64,000 nucleotides of DNA from Paenibacillus nasutitermitis (GTDB taxonomy: Bacteria > Bacillota > Bacilli > Paenibacillales > Paenibacillaceae), in NCBI RefSeq assembly GCF_014641075.1, contig NZ_BMHP01000002.1, positions 992,001-1,056,000 of the forward strand. Direction: 5' to 3'. Shown in pieces: positions 1 through 8,398 of the stretch (positions within the stretch are counted from its first letter, which is position 1; the number at the start of each line of letters is the position of its first letter). The notes below the pieces were generated by a model. That model was given only the letters and a program-made list of their open reading frames with translations. It searched no databases and was not told the DNA's origin. A program made the translations under genes and the position numbers.

Positions 1-875
1 CCGTCCGTCACAGAGCTCGTGGCTCCTTGAACGGAAATGACGCCCAGAAAGATCGTCAGCATGATACCCATCAGTCCAACGCCGAAATTGCGAAGCACAT
101 TGGCCAGCTGCGTCACCTTGAACTTCTCTGTCATCGCACTTGCGATTTGCAGCACCGCCGAGAAGAACAACAGCGGAAAAACAAGCGTATAGATGACGGA
201 TCCGACTGCATGGATCATGAAAATAATAAGCGGATGCAGCACGGACACCGTTACGACGCTTCCCATGGTAGCCAGCAGGGTAAGCAGCAGCGGCACCATC
301 GCCATCATAAATTGAATCATCCCGCCAATCGCATCCTTGGCATAGCCGATCGCTACCGTGAAGCTGTTGACTGCCAGCACAATCATAACCATGTAGGTAA
401 TGCTGTAAGCCACTTTGCTGACGGTATTCCGCTCGAAAGCCGTTTGCATCGTCTGCAGAATCATGCTGAATACGGTAAGCACCACAATCGTTACAAGAAG
501 TTTGCCGTTATAGAGCACCTCATGGAGCATATAACGCAGCAAACCCGACAGTACAGTGGTCAGTTTCAGGCCATTTCCGCCCGGAGTGATCATGTCCATG
601 AAGCTTGGTACTTTACGATCCGGGAAAAAACCGCCATAATCGCTCATCAGCTGATTCCAGTAATTCTCGACCGCTCCGGCATCGATGTACTTGAGCTGCT
701 CGTCCGCCAGTTCCCCGTTCACAGCAGCGGCATTATCGGTTGCTGGACGATTACCAGCATCTGAGGAGATACCCGGTTCGCCTTCGGCTAGTGCCCATGA
801 GGGACCAAGGTGCAGCAGAACGATCAGCAGCAGCAGGGCCGCTGCTGCACAGCGGATCAAAAGCGGCTTCATCAT
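1..875 (-). CDS. spoIIIAE: Stage III sporulation protein AE (partial, C-terminus off the left edge)
   Basis: Polytopic membrane subunit of the SpoIIIA-SpoIIQ channel that joins mother cell and forespore. The visible N-terminal ~290 residues start MMKPLLIRC, then a hydrophobic signal-like segment ending PSWALA, a hydrophilic stretch, and several membrane helices. The family is about 390 residues, so roughly 100 are missing at the edge. The start lies 3 nt after the spoIIIAD stop, with GGGAG just upstream; a second ATG is at 872. Last visible gene of the minus-strand spoIIIA operon. Identity rests on gene order as well as sequence. Confidence 0.93.
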   Translation of the reverse strand, partial: MMKPLLIRCAAAALLLLIVLLHLGPSWALAEGEPGISSDAGNRPATDNAAAVNGELADEQLKYIDAGAVENYWNQLMSDYGGFFPDRKVPSFMDMITPGGNGLKLTTVLSGLLRYMLHEVLYNGKLLVTIVVLTVFSMILQTMQTAFERNTVSKVAYSITYMVMIVLAVNSFTVAIGYAKDAIGGMIQFMMAMVPLLLTLLATMGSVVTVSVLHPLIIFMIHAVGSVIYTLVFPLLFFSAVLQIASAMTEKFKVTQLANVLRNFGVGLMGIMLTIFLGVISVQGATSSVTD

Positions 876-878
876 GCT

Positions 879-1274
879 TCAACTCCCTGCCGGCAGCAAG
901 CCGAGCACCGTTTCAACGATGACGCTGATAATGGGAACGGCCATCACCAGAATCAGGATTTTGCCGGCAAATTCAATTTTGGATGCAACGCTTTCCTGAC
1001 CTGCATCTCTTACGATTTGTGCGCCGAACTCCGCGATATAAGCAATCCCGATTATTTTCAGAATCGTTTTCAGGTAAATGGAAGGAATGCCTGATCGATC
1101 CGCAAGCTGTTCGAGCACGGCAATGACCGCTTCAATTTTGCCGATCACATACAGGAAAATGAACAATCCGGTGAAGGCGGCAAGCAGGAAGGCGAACATT
1201 GGTTTTTGCTCTCGCACAACAAGGATAAGGACGGTTGCAATCAGCCCAAGGCCGACGATCTGGATCATTTCCAA
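879..1274 (-). CDS. spoIIIAD: Stage III sporulation protein AD
   Basis: Small membrane protein of the SpoIIIA complex, about 131 residues, as in the family. Seen: IVGLGLIATVLILVVREQKP at the N-terminus, IIGIAYIAEFGAQ in the middle, and the conserved tail KIEFAGKILILVMAVPI. I place the start at TTG 1274 (MEMIQIVGLG), because AGGTGA sits 7 nt before it and homologues begin at this point; ATG 1268 is the alternative and has the ribosome site 13 nt away. Upstream in-frame codons to 1298 have no family support. Between spoIIIAC and spoIIIAE in one operon. Confidence 0.93.
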   Translation of the reverse strand: MEMIQIVGLGLIATVLILVVREQKPMFAFLLAAFTGLFIFLYVIGKIEAVIAVLEQLADRSGIPSIYLKTILKIIGIAYIAEFGAQIVRDAGQESVASKIEFAGKILILVMAVPIISVIVETVLGLLPAGS

Positions 1275-1304
1275 GTCCGATTCACCTGCCCTGCGCATCC
1301 TTCA

Positions 1305-1508
1305 TTATTGAAAAAGAAAGATCGTTTTAATTTCCCGAAACAGCTCGTCGAGCAGCCTGATCACCATAAACAGCACAACGACAAATCCGATGAGCGTTAC
1401 CCAATGCGCCATATCTTCTTTCCCCATCTGTTTCAGCACAGTATGGATCATGGCGATAATAATGCCTATCCCGGCAATTTGAAATATGGCGCTAACATCC
1501 ATGTTCAT
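1305..1508 (-). CDS. spoIIIAC: Stage III sporulation protein AC
   Basis: Very small two-helix membrane protein of the SpoIIIA complex, 67 residues. Seen: MNMDVSAIFQIAGIGIIIA, then the conserved patch QMGKEDMAHWVTLIGFVVVLFM and a C-terminal FLFQ typical of the family. The ATG at 1508 has GGGGTG nine nt upstream; the GTG at 1520 falls inside that site and is unlikely to be the start. Follows spoIIIAB closely, consistent with one transcript. Confidence 0.93.
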   Translation of the reverse strand: MNMDVSAIFQIAGIGIIIAMIHTVLKQMGKEDMAHWVTLIGFVVVLFMVIRLLDELFREIKTIFLFQ

Positions 1509-1524
1509 TGTTTTAGGCACCCCA

Positions 1525-2049
1525 CTAAACGATCAAAATGACGACAAGCGCCGCGATGAGGACGCCAAGGCTTTTCCACATCTTCTCGTATCGCGCTTGA
1601 TCATCCCGCGCCCCATCCTCTTCCGCTTTCAATTGCTGCACCGCAAGACGCATATGCTTGATTTGGTCGTCCCGATCGCTGATGCCAAGTGTCGATCCCA
1701 ATCGGATCAATGCCGTTCTCTCAGGTGTTTTCATTGCCGTACCCGGCCAATGATCGGCGATCGAAAGTTCCCAGCATTCCCGGAATGATAATCCCTGCGG
1801 CTGATTGATCCGCTCCTTCACCCCCCTGAATATCGAAGCTCCAGGGTCAGGAAGATGCAGGGCACAACGTTCGAAAGCGTCCGGCAGCGGTGTAAAGCCG
1901 TAACCGATTTCGGTTTCAAGACGCTGCACCGCTTGAATCAATTGGCGGATTTGGCGCGGCCTTGCCGCGTAACGGGAAGCCTGCATAAAACCGATCATCG
2001 TACCCGCGAACAGGATAAGCGCAGCTCCGATTAGCTTAACCAAAAGCAT
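1525..2049 (-). CDS. spoIIIAB: Stage III sporulation protein AB
   Basis: Membrane-anchored subunit of the mother-cell SpoIIIA complex; the family has a GspF-like fold. 174 residues: one N-terminal helix (LLVKLIGAALILFAGTMIGF), a helical cytoplasmic body with the family motif LETEIGYGFTPLPDAF, and a C-terminal helix ALVVILIV. ATG 2049 has AGGGGGG four nt away and lies 14 nt inside the end of spoIIIAA, so translation of the two is probably coupled. Confidence 0.94.
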   Translation of the reverse strand: MLLVKLIGAALILFAGTMIGFMQASRYAARPRQIRQLIQAVQRLETEIGYGFTPLPDAFERCALHLPDPGASIFRGVKERINQPQGLSFRECWELSIADHWPGTAMKTPERTALIRLGSTLGISDRDDQIKHMRLAVQQLKAEEDGARDDQARYEKMWKSLGVLIAALVVILIV

Positions 2050-3046
2050 CGCCCCCCTGAATGGCGGTTGGTTCCCGCGCGGCAGGCGCCCTTCCTCCAG
2101 CCCTGACCGGAACAATCCGGCTCACAGGAGCGAGAGTTCCCCGGCTAAGTTCAATACCGAGCGCAAAAGCGCCCTGATCCAGCAGCCGCCGCAGCACAGG
2201 CCGCCCCCGGGCGTCTGCAATATTCTTGGCGTGGGCTGTAGCAATCACGACAACACCTGCATGGCTCGCATCCAGAATCGCATCCGCATCCTCCTCGCGG
2301 CCAATTTCGTCCACGATCATCACCTCCGGCGACATTGATCTGAGCATCATCATCATACCTTCCGCTTTCGGGCAAGCATCCATGACATCCGTTCGGGGAC
2401 CGACATTGAAGGTGGGAACCCCTTTTACACAAGCGGCAATTTCCGATCTCTCGTCGATAATGCCAACTTTGCGGGCAGGCCAGCCGGACGCCAGAGGATG
2501 ACCCCAGGTCCCGCTGCTGACAGCTCTGGCCAAATCCCGGACAACCGTTGTTTTTCCCTGCTGCGGAGGAGCAAGGATTAGCGCGGAGTGGACGGTTCGA
2601 CGGTTAATGTCCAGCATCTTGGGCAAAAGTGCCGCAGCAGCGCCAATCACTTCCCGTGCTATTCTGATATTGAATGCCGAAACGTCCCGGATCCCCCTTA
2701 CGGAGCCGCCTTCCAGAATCGTACGTCCGGCAATGCCAATCCGGTGGCCTCCGGCTACTGTGATATAACCCCTGCGGAGTTCTTCTTCCATCGCGTAAAG
2801 GGAATGGTTCGTTACCCGCTCGAGCAGCTTGCGGCACAGCTCCGGGGAGGGCTTGTACGCATGTTCAGGACTGGGCAAGAGGCGCCCCTCCTCGCTGACA
2901 AACCAGAACCCCTCGCCTGTGCCAATCTCCAAGGGACGGCTTTCACGTATCCGCAGTTCCTCAATGACGGTTTCCACAGACCGGGGAATCCGTCCAAGCA
3001 CGGTAACCAGCTCCAAAGGCAGCAAATGCGCCATATGATCCAGCAT
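2036..3046 (-). CDS. spoIIIAA: Stage III sporulation protein AA (ATPase)
   Basis: Secretion-type ATPase of the SpoIIIA channel in the mother cell. 336 residues. N-terminal ~140 residues carry the family's RGYITVAGGHRIGIAG motif. The ATPase domain follows, with a Walker A-like loop APPQQGKTT around residue 158 and acidic Walker B VMIVDEIG. The Walker A begins APP where many homologues have GPP, a conservative change. The last ~20 residues are Ala/Arg/Gly-rich and read beyond the usual end. ATG 3046 has AGGAGG 11 nt upstream. First gene of the operon. Confidence 0.95.
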   Translation of the reverse strand: MLDHMAHLLPLELVTVLGRIPRSVETVIEELRIRESRPLEIGTGEGFWFVSEEGRLLPSPEHAYKPSPELCRKLLERVTNHSLYAMEEELRRGYITVAGGHRIGIAGRTILEGGSVRGIRDVSAFNIRIAREVIGAAAALLPKMLDINRRTVHSALILAPPQQGKTTVVRDLARAVSSGTWGHPLASGWPARKVGIIDERSEIAACVKGVPTFNVGPRTDVMDACPKAEGMMMMLRSMSPEVMIVDEIGREEDADAILDASHAGVVVIATAHAKNIADARGRPVLRRLLDQGAFALGIELSRGTLAPVSRIVPVRAGGRAPAAREPTAIQGGDAFG

Positions 3047-3114
3047 GCCACTTTCATCCTCCTGGAAAATTAAAATGCCGCTCTATTCCTAAAGATAGTT
3101 TCATAGTAGCGAGA

Positions 3115-3143
3115 GCAGTATGAGAGTCTACTTTCAATGTATT
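3115..3143 (-). promoter_or_regulatory. Possible sigma-E promoter of the spoIIIA operon
   Basis: Reading the minus strand, AATACATT (3143-3136) and CATACTGC (3122-3115) are separated by 13 nt. The -10 resembles the sigma-E motif CATACA-T in the first five bases, and the -35 loosely resembles ATA-TT. The spoIIIA operon is known in Bacillus to be sigma-E dependent. The match is imperfect and was judged by eye. Confidence 0.3.
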
Positions 3144-3199
3144 CGGACAAGCAGAAGTTTATGACATGCCGCTTGCCGTAAGCTCCGGGAAACAATCCG

Positions 3200-3469
3200 C
3201 TATTTTTTGAGAATGCCGACCAAAAGACAACCTACACCCGCGACAATCCAGATGATTCGGCCAAACGAAAGCTTATCGGACATACCGACAAGACCAATCG
3301 TTGTAGTCGTAATTAAAATGAGCGGACCCACAAGCGCAAGCGCAGCATTGACTGCCAGAGCTTTGTCGATCTGGTTCAAACGTAGCATCACCAAAGCGGC
3401 GCAAATCTCTATGGTTCCGGACAACACCCGCAGCGAAGCCATGGTCAGAACGATTTTATTAAACACCAC
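3200..3469 (-). CDS. yqhV: YqhV family (DUF2619) small membrane protein
   Basis: Function unknown. 89 residues with three hydrophobic segments and the family signature LRVLSGTIEICAALVMLRLN, then LALVGPLILITTTTIGLVG and DKLSFGRIIWI. It sits immediately upstream of spoIIIAA in the same direction, as in Bacillus subtilis. The start is GTG 3469 (or GTG 3466), five to eight nt after GGAGGG. Confidence 0.85.
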   Translation of the reverse strand: MVFNKIVLTMASLRVLSGTIEICAALVMLRLNQIDKALAVNAALALVGPLILITTTTIGLVGMSDKLSFGRIIWIVAGVGCLLVGILKK

Positions 3470-3649
3470 TCCATCCCTCCCGCTCTTAAATTCCTGCTTG
3501 TACTAGTAAAGCTTATGCGGGCTTGTCTGCCATTCATGCCGATATTATAGGCTTTCCGGGCACATGCCCTAGTCGCGTTGCATATATTGCTCTGGTAATG
3601 GGCGCAAGAGCTTTTAATTATCCATTTAAAAGTGAGGAGATTCCAAGGT

Positions 3650-4510
3650 ATGAGATCAAATTCCCGTCCAGCTTGGCCAACGAGGCTGCAGGATCCCGGG
3701 GGCTTACGCAGCTTGCCGCTCGAGCTGGAAAAAAAGCAGAATGCGGACCGGACCATCGGACGCGGCCAGACGATGATCATCGATAAAGGACTGGGCCAAC
3801 ATGGTTTCTCGGACTTGATGGAAACCGCCGGTGATTACATCAGCTGTGTGAAAATCGGGTTCGGAACGGCGCCGCTGTATCCGACTGAGCTGCTGCTTGG
3901 AAAAATCGAACTGGCCAAACGCCATGGACTTCTCATCATGCCAGGCGGCACGATGCTTGAAACGGCGGTCAGTCAAAAACTGGTACCTGAATTTTTCGAA
4001 ACGATTTGCCGTCTTGGCTTTAATGGAGTCGAAGTGTCGGACGGTACAATCGAGCTTTCTCGCAAACTGAGATCGGAATTGATTCGCGAGGGCTTGAAAC
4101 ACGGCTTGCAGGTCGTCACTGAATATGGCAAGAAAATAAGCGGATCCACTGTGGATGTGGCCGAGCTGCAGGCGACAGCCGATGCCGACTGGTATGCAGG
4201 CGCAGAGATGATTACAATTGAAGCCCGAGAATCGGGAATTGGTGTGGGCTTGTTTGACGCCAATGGCAATTGTGAGGAAGAGGCACTGAAGGCCGTGGAA
4301 AGGTCGTTCGGCGGTATCAGCCGAATTATGTGGGAGACGCCGCTGAAACAGCAGCAGGCGCTGCTGCTCCGCACGTTTGGCCCTGATGTTCATCTGGGCA
4401 ACATCCCGCCGCAGGATGCTTTATCCCTGGAGACCATGCGCCGTGGACTGCGTTCGGATACCTTCAGCTTTGGAAAACAAATTGAAATCCCGTTTCATTA
4501 TATGATTTAA
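3650..4510 (+). CDS. comA: Phosphosulfolactate synthase
   Basis: Adds sulfite to phosphoenolpyruvate to give (R)-phosphosulfolactate, the first step to 3-sulfolactate (and to coenzyme M in methanogens). The symbol is the sulfolactate gene, not the competence regulator ComA. TIM-barrel protein of 286 residues; seen are DKGLG near the N-terminus, ISCVKIGFGTA, IMPGGTMLE, GFNGVEVSDGTIEL, EYGKKISG and EARESGIGVGLFD. ATG 3650 has AGGAG ten nt upstream; the in-frame GTG at 3632 has no ribosome site. Followed after 55 nt by comB. Bacillus spores are known to contain sulfolactate, so a role in sporulation is a reasonable inference. Confidence 0.9.
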   Translation: MRSNSRPAWPTRLQDPGGLRSLPLELEKKQNADRTIGRGQTMIIDKGLGQHGFSDLMETAGDYISCVKIGFGTAPLYPTELLLGKIELAKRHGLLIMPGGTMLETAVSQKLVPEFFETICRLGFNGVEVSDGTIELSRKLRSELIREGLKHGLQVVTEYGKKISGSTVDVAELQATADADWYAGAEMITIEARESGIGVGLFDANGNCEEEALKAVERSFGGISRIMWETPLKQQQALLLRTFGPDVHLGNIPPQDALSLETMRRGLRSDTFSFGKQIEIPFHYMI

Positions 4511-4565
4511 CTGCCGATTGGTATGGCGTGGAAACATCAAGCCGGACTGGAAGGAGGCGAACAGC

Positions 4566-5276
4566 ATGCGTGTTGAGGTCATTTCAAGCGTAAATGAAGC
4601 GCGGGCCGACAGGTTCACGCATCGGACAGCTATTGTTATCGATGTATTGAGAGCCACCAGCACTATCGTTGCTGCTCTTCAAGCGGGCTCCTCTGGAATA
4701 TATACAGTAGAAACCGTTCTGGACGCAAGAGCTCTGCAGCGACCTGCGGATTTACTGGCGGGAGAACGGTTTTGCCGTAAAATACCGGGATTTGATTTGG
4801 GTAATTCTCCGGATGAATTCACACCAGAAATGGTCCAGGACCGCAGGATCATATTAACCACGACGAACGGGACACGCGGGCTGCATAAAGCGGTGAGGGC
4901 CGATCATGTATTGGCAGGCTCGCTTCTTAATTTGTCCGCCTGTACGCAGGCTGCACTGGATCTGCGCCGCGATATTGTCCTGCTTTGTTCCGGCAGTCAC
5001 GATGAATTTGCGCTGGAGGATGGATTATGCGCCGGTGCATTCGTGGCGAAATTACAGGCTGGAAGCCCGGATGGCTTGGAAATGGATGACTTTGCTGCCG
5101 CAATGCTGGGCTTCTACAGAAATTCAACCGGACAGCTCTATGAAACATTGGCATCCGGCGCCACCGGCAGGAGGCTGCTTAAGCTCGGAATGGCACGCGA
5201 TATCAAGCGCTGTTCCCAGCTCGACAGCAGCGACATCGTCGCACGCATGCAGGGCGGGATGCTCACCAGAGGTTAG
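4566..5276 (+). CDS. comB: 2-phosphosulfolactate phosphatase
   Basis: Mg-dependent phosphatase that converts phosphosulfolactate to 3-sulfolactate, the step after ComA. 236 residues. Family motifs seen: IVIDVLRATSTIV near the N-terminus, GFDLGNSPDEF, LTTTNGTRGL in the centre and LLCSGSHDEFALEDGLCAG, which holds the acidic metal ligands. ATG 4566 is preceded by AAGGAGG at 8 nt; the longer frame to 4518 lacks a ribosome site. Pairs with comA as a two-gene operon. No sulfolactate dehydrogenase or later coenzyme M gene is in the window. Confidence 0.9.
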   Translation: MRVEVISSVNEARADRFTHRTAIVIDVLRATSTIVAALQAGSSGIYTVETVLDARALQRPADLLAGERFCRKIPGFDLGNSPDEFTPEMVQDRRIILTTTNGTRGLHKAVRADHVLAGSLLNLSACTQAALDLRRDIVLLCSGSHDEFALEDGLCAGAFVAKLQAGSPDGLEMDDFAAAMLGFYRNSTGQLYETLASGATGRRLLKLGMARDIKRCSQLDSSDIVARMQGGMLTRG

Positions 5277-5439
5277 CAAACATACCGGTAGTTTCAAGCG
5301 GCAGGAGGAATCCTGCTGCTTTTTGCCTTAAGGATCATGAAGCAAACATAATCACAGGGCTTGTTCCATACAATGGAAATATGGACGCTGCGGCGAATAC
5401 TGGCGGCGATGCTACCGGAATAAAGGAGAGCATGCAAGC

Positions 5440-5901
5440 ATGGGCGGGGAAATTGTACTGGTTGTCCTAATCATTATCGGATTAATTGGCCGTTCGCCAA
5501 TTATTTCGACAGCGGCATGTGTACTGCTGATTGTGAAATTAATTCATCTGGACCGCTATCTTCCTACCATTGAACGCCGGGGCATGGAGCTGGGGCTGCT
5601 TTTTCTGACCTTCAGCGTGCTTGTTCCGTTCGCATCCGAGCGGATTCACACCAAGGATATTATGGGGGCATTATGGTCCTGGCCAGGGGCCCTCGCATTG
5701 ATTGGAGGCGCCACGGCTACCTATGTAAACGGAAAAGGGCTGGAAATGCTGAAATTCGACCCCCAGCTTATTGTCGGTCTTGTCGTCGGTTCCATTATCG
5801 GTATTATCTTCATGCGCGGCATTCCTGTTGGTCCCTTGATGGCGGCAGGAATAACAGCCATTCTCTTTAAAATCTTTCAAATGATCGCCGACCGCTTCTG
5901 A
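5440..5901 (+). CDS. ytwI: DUF441 family membrane protein
   Basis: Function unknown. 153 residues with about four to five membrane segments. Matches the DUF441 (YtwI/YeaL) pattern: start with [21 protein letters not shown], central [14 protein letters not shown], the motif [20 protein letters not shown] and a C-terminal [14 protein letters not shown] 5440 has AAGGAGA about 11 nt upstream; a nearer ATG at 5431 is out of frame. It lies 163 nt after comB and may be a separate unit. Confidence 0.85.
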   Translation: MGGEIVLVVLIIIGLIGRSPIISTAACVLLIVKLIHLDRYLPTIERRGMELGLLFLTFSVLVPFASERIHTKDIMGALWSWPGALALIGGATATYVNGKGLEMLKFDPQLIVGLVVGSIIGIIFMRGIPVGPLMAAGITAILFKIFQMIADRF

Positions 5902-5929
5902 ACATCAGTTCCTTGTTCGCTCAAATAGT

Positions 5930-5972
5930 CAAAGACCTCCGGTACCAGCGAATGCGGGCACGGGGGTCTTTG
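5930..5972 (+). terminator. Possible terminator hairpin after ytwI
   Basis: CAAAGACC (5930-5937) pairs exactly with GGTCTTTG (5965-5972) around a 27-nt loop that can fold further. No T-run follows, so this may be a factor-dependent or merely structural hairpin. Confidence 0.35.
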
Positions 5973-5981
5973 GTATAGATG

Positions 5982-6083
5982 TCTTGATCTTCATTATATC
6001 TTGATCTTCATTATATCTTGATCTTCATTATATCTTGATCTTCATTATATCTTGATCTTCATTATATCTTGGTCTTCATTACC
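5982..6083. repeat. 17-bp tandem repeat, about six copies
   Basis: Five perfect consecutive copies of TCTTGATCTTCATTATA (starts 5982, 5999, 6016, 6033, 6050) are followed by a degenerate sixth at 6067 (one G change and a divergent end). Between the convergent genes ytwI and lysC. No coding sense was found. Confidence 0.95.
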
Positions 6084-6098
6084 TAATGGAGATCAGCG

Positions 6099-6123
6099 CA
6101 AAAAAGGTGCCCCCAAGGGCACC
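6099..6123 (-). terminator. Rho-independent terminator reading leftward
   Basis: On the minus strand GGTGCCC, a four-base loop and GGGCACC form a perfect 7-bp stem followed by six or seven T. It would end transcripts coming from lysC or from the structured region 6124-6378. Confidence 0.8.
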
Positions 6124-6378
6124 ATGTTTAACGTAATCTTACACAATTCAGTAACTCTCCCCGACATCGACACTCCAACGTGTTGAAAGGACGAAGTCCA
6201 CAAGGTACCGCGGGAGCGCAAGTTTGGAAGTGTGTCCCGAATGGGACGAAAACGATCGTTGTGAACAGTCGCTAACATCCGATTCTCTTTACCGCCAACG
6301 TTATTCCACCGGGTGTCCAGAGGGCCGGAGGCCCTTGGGGTCCCTCCTCAGGAGGGATTTAGGGAGGGGCATCCTATA
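6124..6378 (-). other. Structured non-coding stretch between lysC and its distal terminator
   Basis: 255 bp without a convincing gene. It has several short palindromes: GGAC-GAA-GTCC near 6191, GTCCC-GAAT-GGGAC near 6236, GGGCC-GGA-GGCCC near 6323, and TCCCTCCT-CAGGAGGGA near 6341-6357. It ends in a strong terminator on the minus strand. A 61-codon minus frame covers the left half but has no family resemblance. It could be a long lysC 3' UTR, a small RNA, or a dispersed Paenibacillus intergenic repeat. Confidence 0.5.
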
Positions 6379-7632
6379 CTATCTACGGTCCTGCGGTCCG
6401 CCCACAAACGCCTGTTCCGTCGTATCCAAGCCATAAGCCGTATGCAAGGCGCGCACGACATCATGAACGTTCTCAGCGGCAATGATACAGGATAAGCGGA
6501 TCTCCGAAGTGCTGACGAGCTTGATACTGACGCCAAGGCTTGAGATCGCCTCGAACATCTTGGCTGCAACCCCAGGATTGCTGACCATGCCTGCGCCAAC
6601 GATCGAAACCTTCACCAGGTTATCCTCCGTCTCAAGCTCCCGGAAAGGCACCTTACTGCGGATTCCCTCCACAACTTTGGTAGCACGGTCCTTATCGCCC
6701 AGACCGACCGTAAAGGAAAAGTCGGCTTTGCCGTCCTGAACGCCGCTTTGCACAATGATATCGACATCAATACCTTGGGATGCAAGAGCACCAAATACGG
6801 TGGCAAGCACACCCGGCGTATCCTCTACGCCTAAAATACTGATTCTGGCTACATTTTTATCATAGGCGATACCGCGAACGACAATCCCCTGCTCCATAAC
6901 CGCTTCCCCTTTCACGCTCGTTCCTTCGTTTTGCGTAAAGCTTGAACGAACGACCAGGCGCACATTATAATTTTTGGCGTATTCAACAGCACGCGGATGC
7001 AGGACGGCAGCGCCCAGATTCGCGAGCTCAAGCATTTCATCATACGAAATCTCACTCAGCTTGCGGGCGCAAGTAACAATGCGCGGATCTGTAGAATAAA
7101 TCCCGTCCACATCTGTGAAAATCTCGCAAACATCGGCGTTGATCGCAGCGGCCAGCGCTACCGCTGTCGTATCGGAGCCTCCGCGTCCAAGCGTCGTTAT
7201 TTCGCCTTCGTCCGTCATCCCTTGGAATCCGGCAACGATGACCGCGTTCCCGTCCTCCAGCGCCTTAAACAGACGATCAGGCTGTATGTCCGTAATACGG
7301 GCTTTGCCATGAACCGCTTCCGTGCGGAACCCGGCCTGCCAGCCTGTAAAGGACTTGGCGCTGTGCCCCAGCTTGTGAATGGCCATCGACAACAGGGCGA
7401 CGGAAATCTGCTCTCCCGTGGAAAGCAGCATGTCCATTTCCCGCGTGGGCGGGCTATCATTCAACTGATTGGCTTGATCTATCAAATCGTCCGTCGTATC
7501 TCCCATAGCCGAGACAACAACGACCACTTTATGACCTGCTTCCTTATTATCGGCAATCCGTCTTGCAACACGCTGCATCCGTTCTGTGGTGCCGACGGAG
7601 CTGCCGCCGAACTTCATGACTATCAACGACAA
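6379..7632 (-). CDS. lysC: Aspartate kinase
   Basis: Phosphorylates aspartate, the first step to lysine, diaminopimelate, methionine and threonine; the diaminopimelate branch also supplies dipicolinate and peptidoglycan. 417 residues. N-terminal kinase motif VMKFGGSSVG, central GRGGSDTTAVALAAA, FTDVDGIYSTDPR, and two C-terminal ACT domains from about residue 265 (SILGVEDTPGVLATVF, and VSIVGAGMVSNPGVAAKMFE). The start is TTG 7632 (MSLIVMKFGG), matching the family's N-terminus, with GGGAGTGG upstream. The short leader has no room for a typical lysine riboswitch. In Bacillus aspartokinase II an internal start yields a small beta subunit; the same could occur here. Confidence 0.94.
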   Translation of the reverse strand: MSLIVMKFGGSSVGTTERMQRVARRIADNKEAGHKVVVVVSAMGDTTDDLIDQANQLNDSPPTREMDMLLSTGEQISVALLSMAIHKLGHSAKSFTGWQAGFRTEAVHGKARITDIQPDRLFKALEDGNAVIVAGFQGMTDEGEITTLGRGGSDTTAVALAAAINADVCEIFTDVDGIYSTDPRIVTCARKLSEISYDEMLELANLGAAVLHPRAVEYAKNYNVRLVVRSSFTQNEGTSVKGEAVMEQGIVVRGIAYDKNVARISILGVEDTPGVLATVFGALASQGIDVDIIVQSGVQDGKADFSFTVGLGDKDRATKVVEGIRSKVPFRELETEDNLVKVSIVGAGMVSNPGVAAKMFEAISSLGVSIKLVSTSEIRLSCIIAAENVHDVVRALHTAYGLDTTEQAFVGGPQDRR

Positions 7633-7763
7633 CGCTTATCCACTCCCAACATTTATCTGATCACGATAATGGCAATGCCTGAGCCTTGCTACAATATGTT
7701 AACGTCAGGCGCAAAAGAATCATACAAAATGAAATTATATCATAATGGAGCTCTCTTGGGTAC

Positions 7764-7794
7764 AAAAAAACCGCCCAAACCGAAGTCGGGACGG
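7764..7794 (-). terminator. Terminator of efp
   Basis: Minus-strand stem CCGTCCCGAC / GTTTGGGCGG (with one mismatch and wobble pairs) capped by TTCG and followed by seven T. Lies 30 nt after the efp stop. Confidence 0.85.
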
Positions 7795-7823
7795 CCTTAT
7801 TAGAGCGGATTTAGGCTAAAAGT

Positions 7824-8381
7824 CTAAGCGCGTGAAACGTACTTTCCTTCACGCGTATCAATCAGCAGCACATCGCCTTCGTTGATAAACAAGGGAACCT
7901 GAAGCGTCAATCCTGTTTCGACCGTAGCGTTCTTGGTTGCGCCTTGCGCCGTGTTTCCTTTGATCCCAGGCTCGGTCTCAACCACTTTCAAATCCACGTT
8001 GTTAGGCATCTGAATACCGAGAATCTCACCTTGATAGCTGGTAATATTGACGGTCATGTTTTCTTTAAGGAAATTGATTTCCCACTCCAGCTGCTTTTTC
8101 TCCAGCGTGAATTGATCGAAGGTTTCATTATCCATAAACGAATATTCATTGCCTGAGTTGTACAAATATTGAACGGCACGGTTCTCGATTTGGGCACGTC
8201 CGATTGACTCTCCCGCGCGGAAGGTTCTTTCCACGGTATTGCCATTGCGGAGATTCTTTAACTTGGAGCGGACAAAGGCTGCTCCTTTACCCGGTTTAAC
8301 ATGTTGAAAATCAATAACCGTAAAAATATCGCCTTCCACTTCGACGGTAAGACCCGTTTTAAAATCGTTGACAGAAATCAC
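7824..8381 (-). CDS. efp: Elongation factor P
   Basis: Ribosome-binding factor that relieves stalling at polyproline stretches. 185 residues with three beta-barrel domains, the family's usual length. Lys32 lies at the tip in [10 protein letters not shown], the position modified in other bacteria. Other motifs are [21 protein letters not shown] KNLRNGN and the C-terminal [19 protein letters not shown]. Start is GTG 8381, with AGGAGG eight nt upstream. Downstream of yqhT and aroQ as in Bacillus, though the 71-bp repeat array separates it from yqhT. Confidence 0.97.
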   Translation of the reverse strand: MISVNDFKTGLTVEVEGDIFTVIDFQHVKPGKGAAFVRSKLKNLRNGNTVERTFRAGESIGRAQIENRAVQYLYNSGNEYSFMDNETFDQFTLEKKQLEWEINFLKENMTVNITSYQGEILGIQMPNNVDLKVVETEPGIKGNTAQGATKNATVETGLTLQVPLFINEGDVLLIDTREGKYVSRA

Positions 8382-8398
8382 TTTTGTTTCCTCCTAAA

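Noticed and set aside
27..3073. Plus-strand open frames opposite spoIIIA (up to 245 codons)
   Set aside because: They lie wholly antisense to well-recognised spoIIIA genes, with His/Gln/Arg-rich composition typical of mirror frames and no family resemblance.
5982..6083. Possible CRISPR array
   Set aside because: The 17-bp units are directly adjacent with no spacers, and no cas genes are near.
7633..7763. Lysine riboswitch before lysC
   Set aside because: The leader of about 130 nt is shorter than the L-box and has no terminator or matching stems.
7775..7800. Plus-strand 268-codon frame over lysC and its leader as a gene
   Set aside because: Antisense to lysC; its end lies in the efp terminator.
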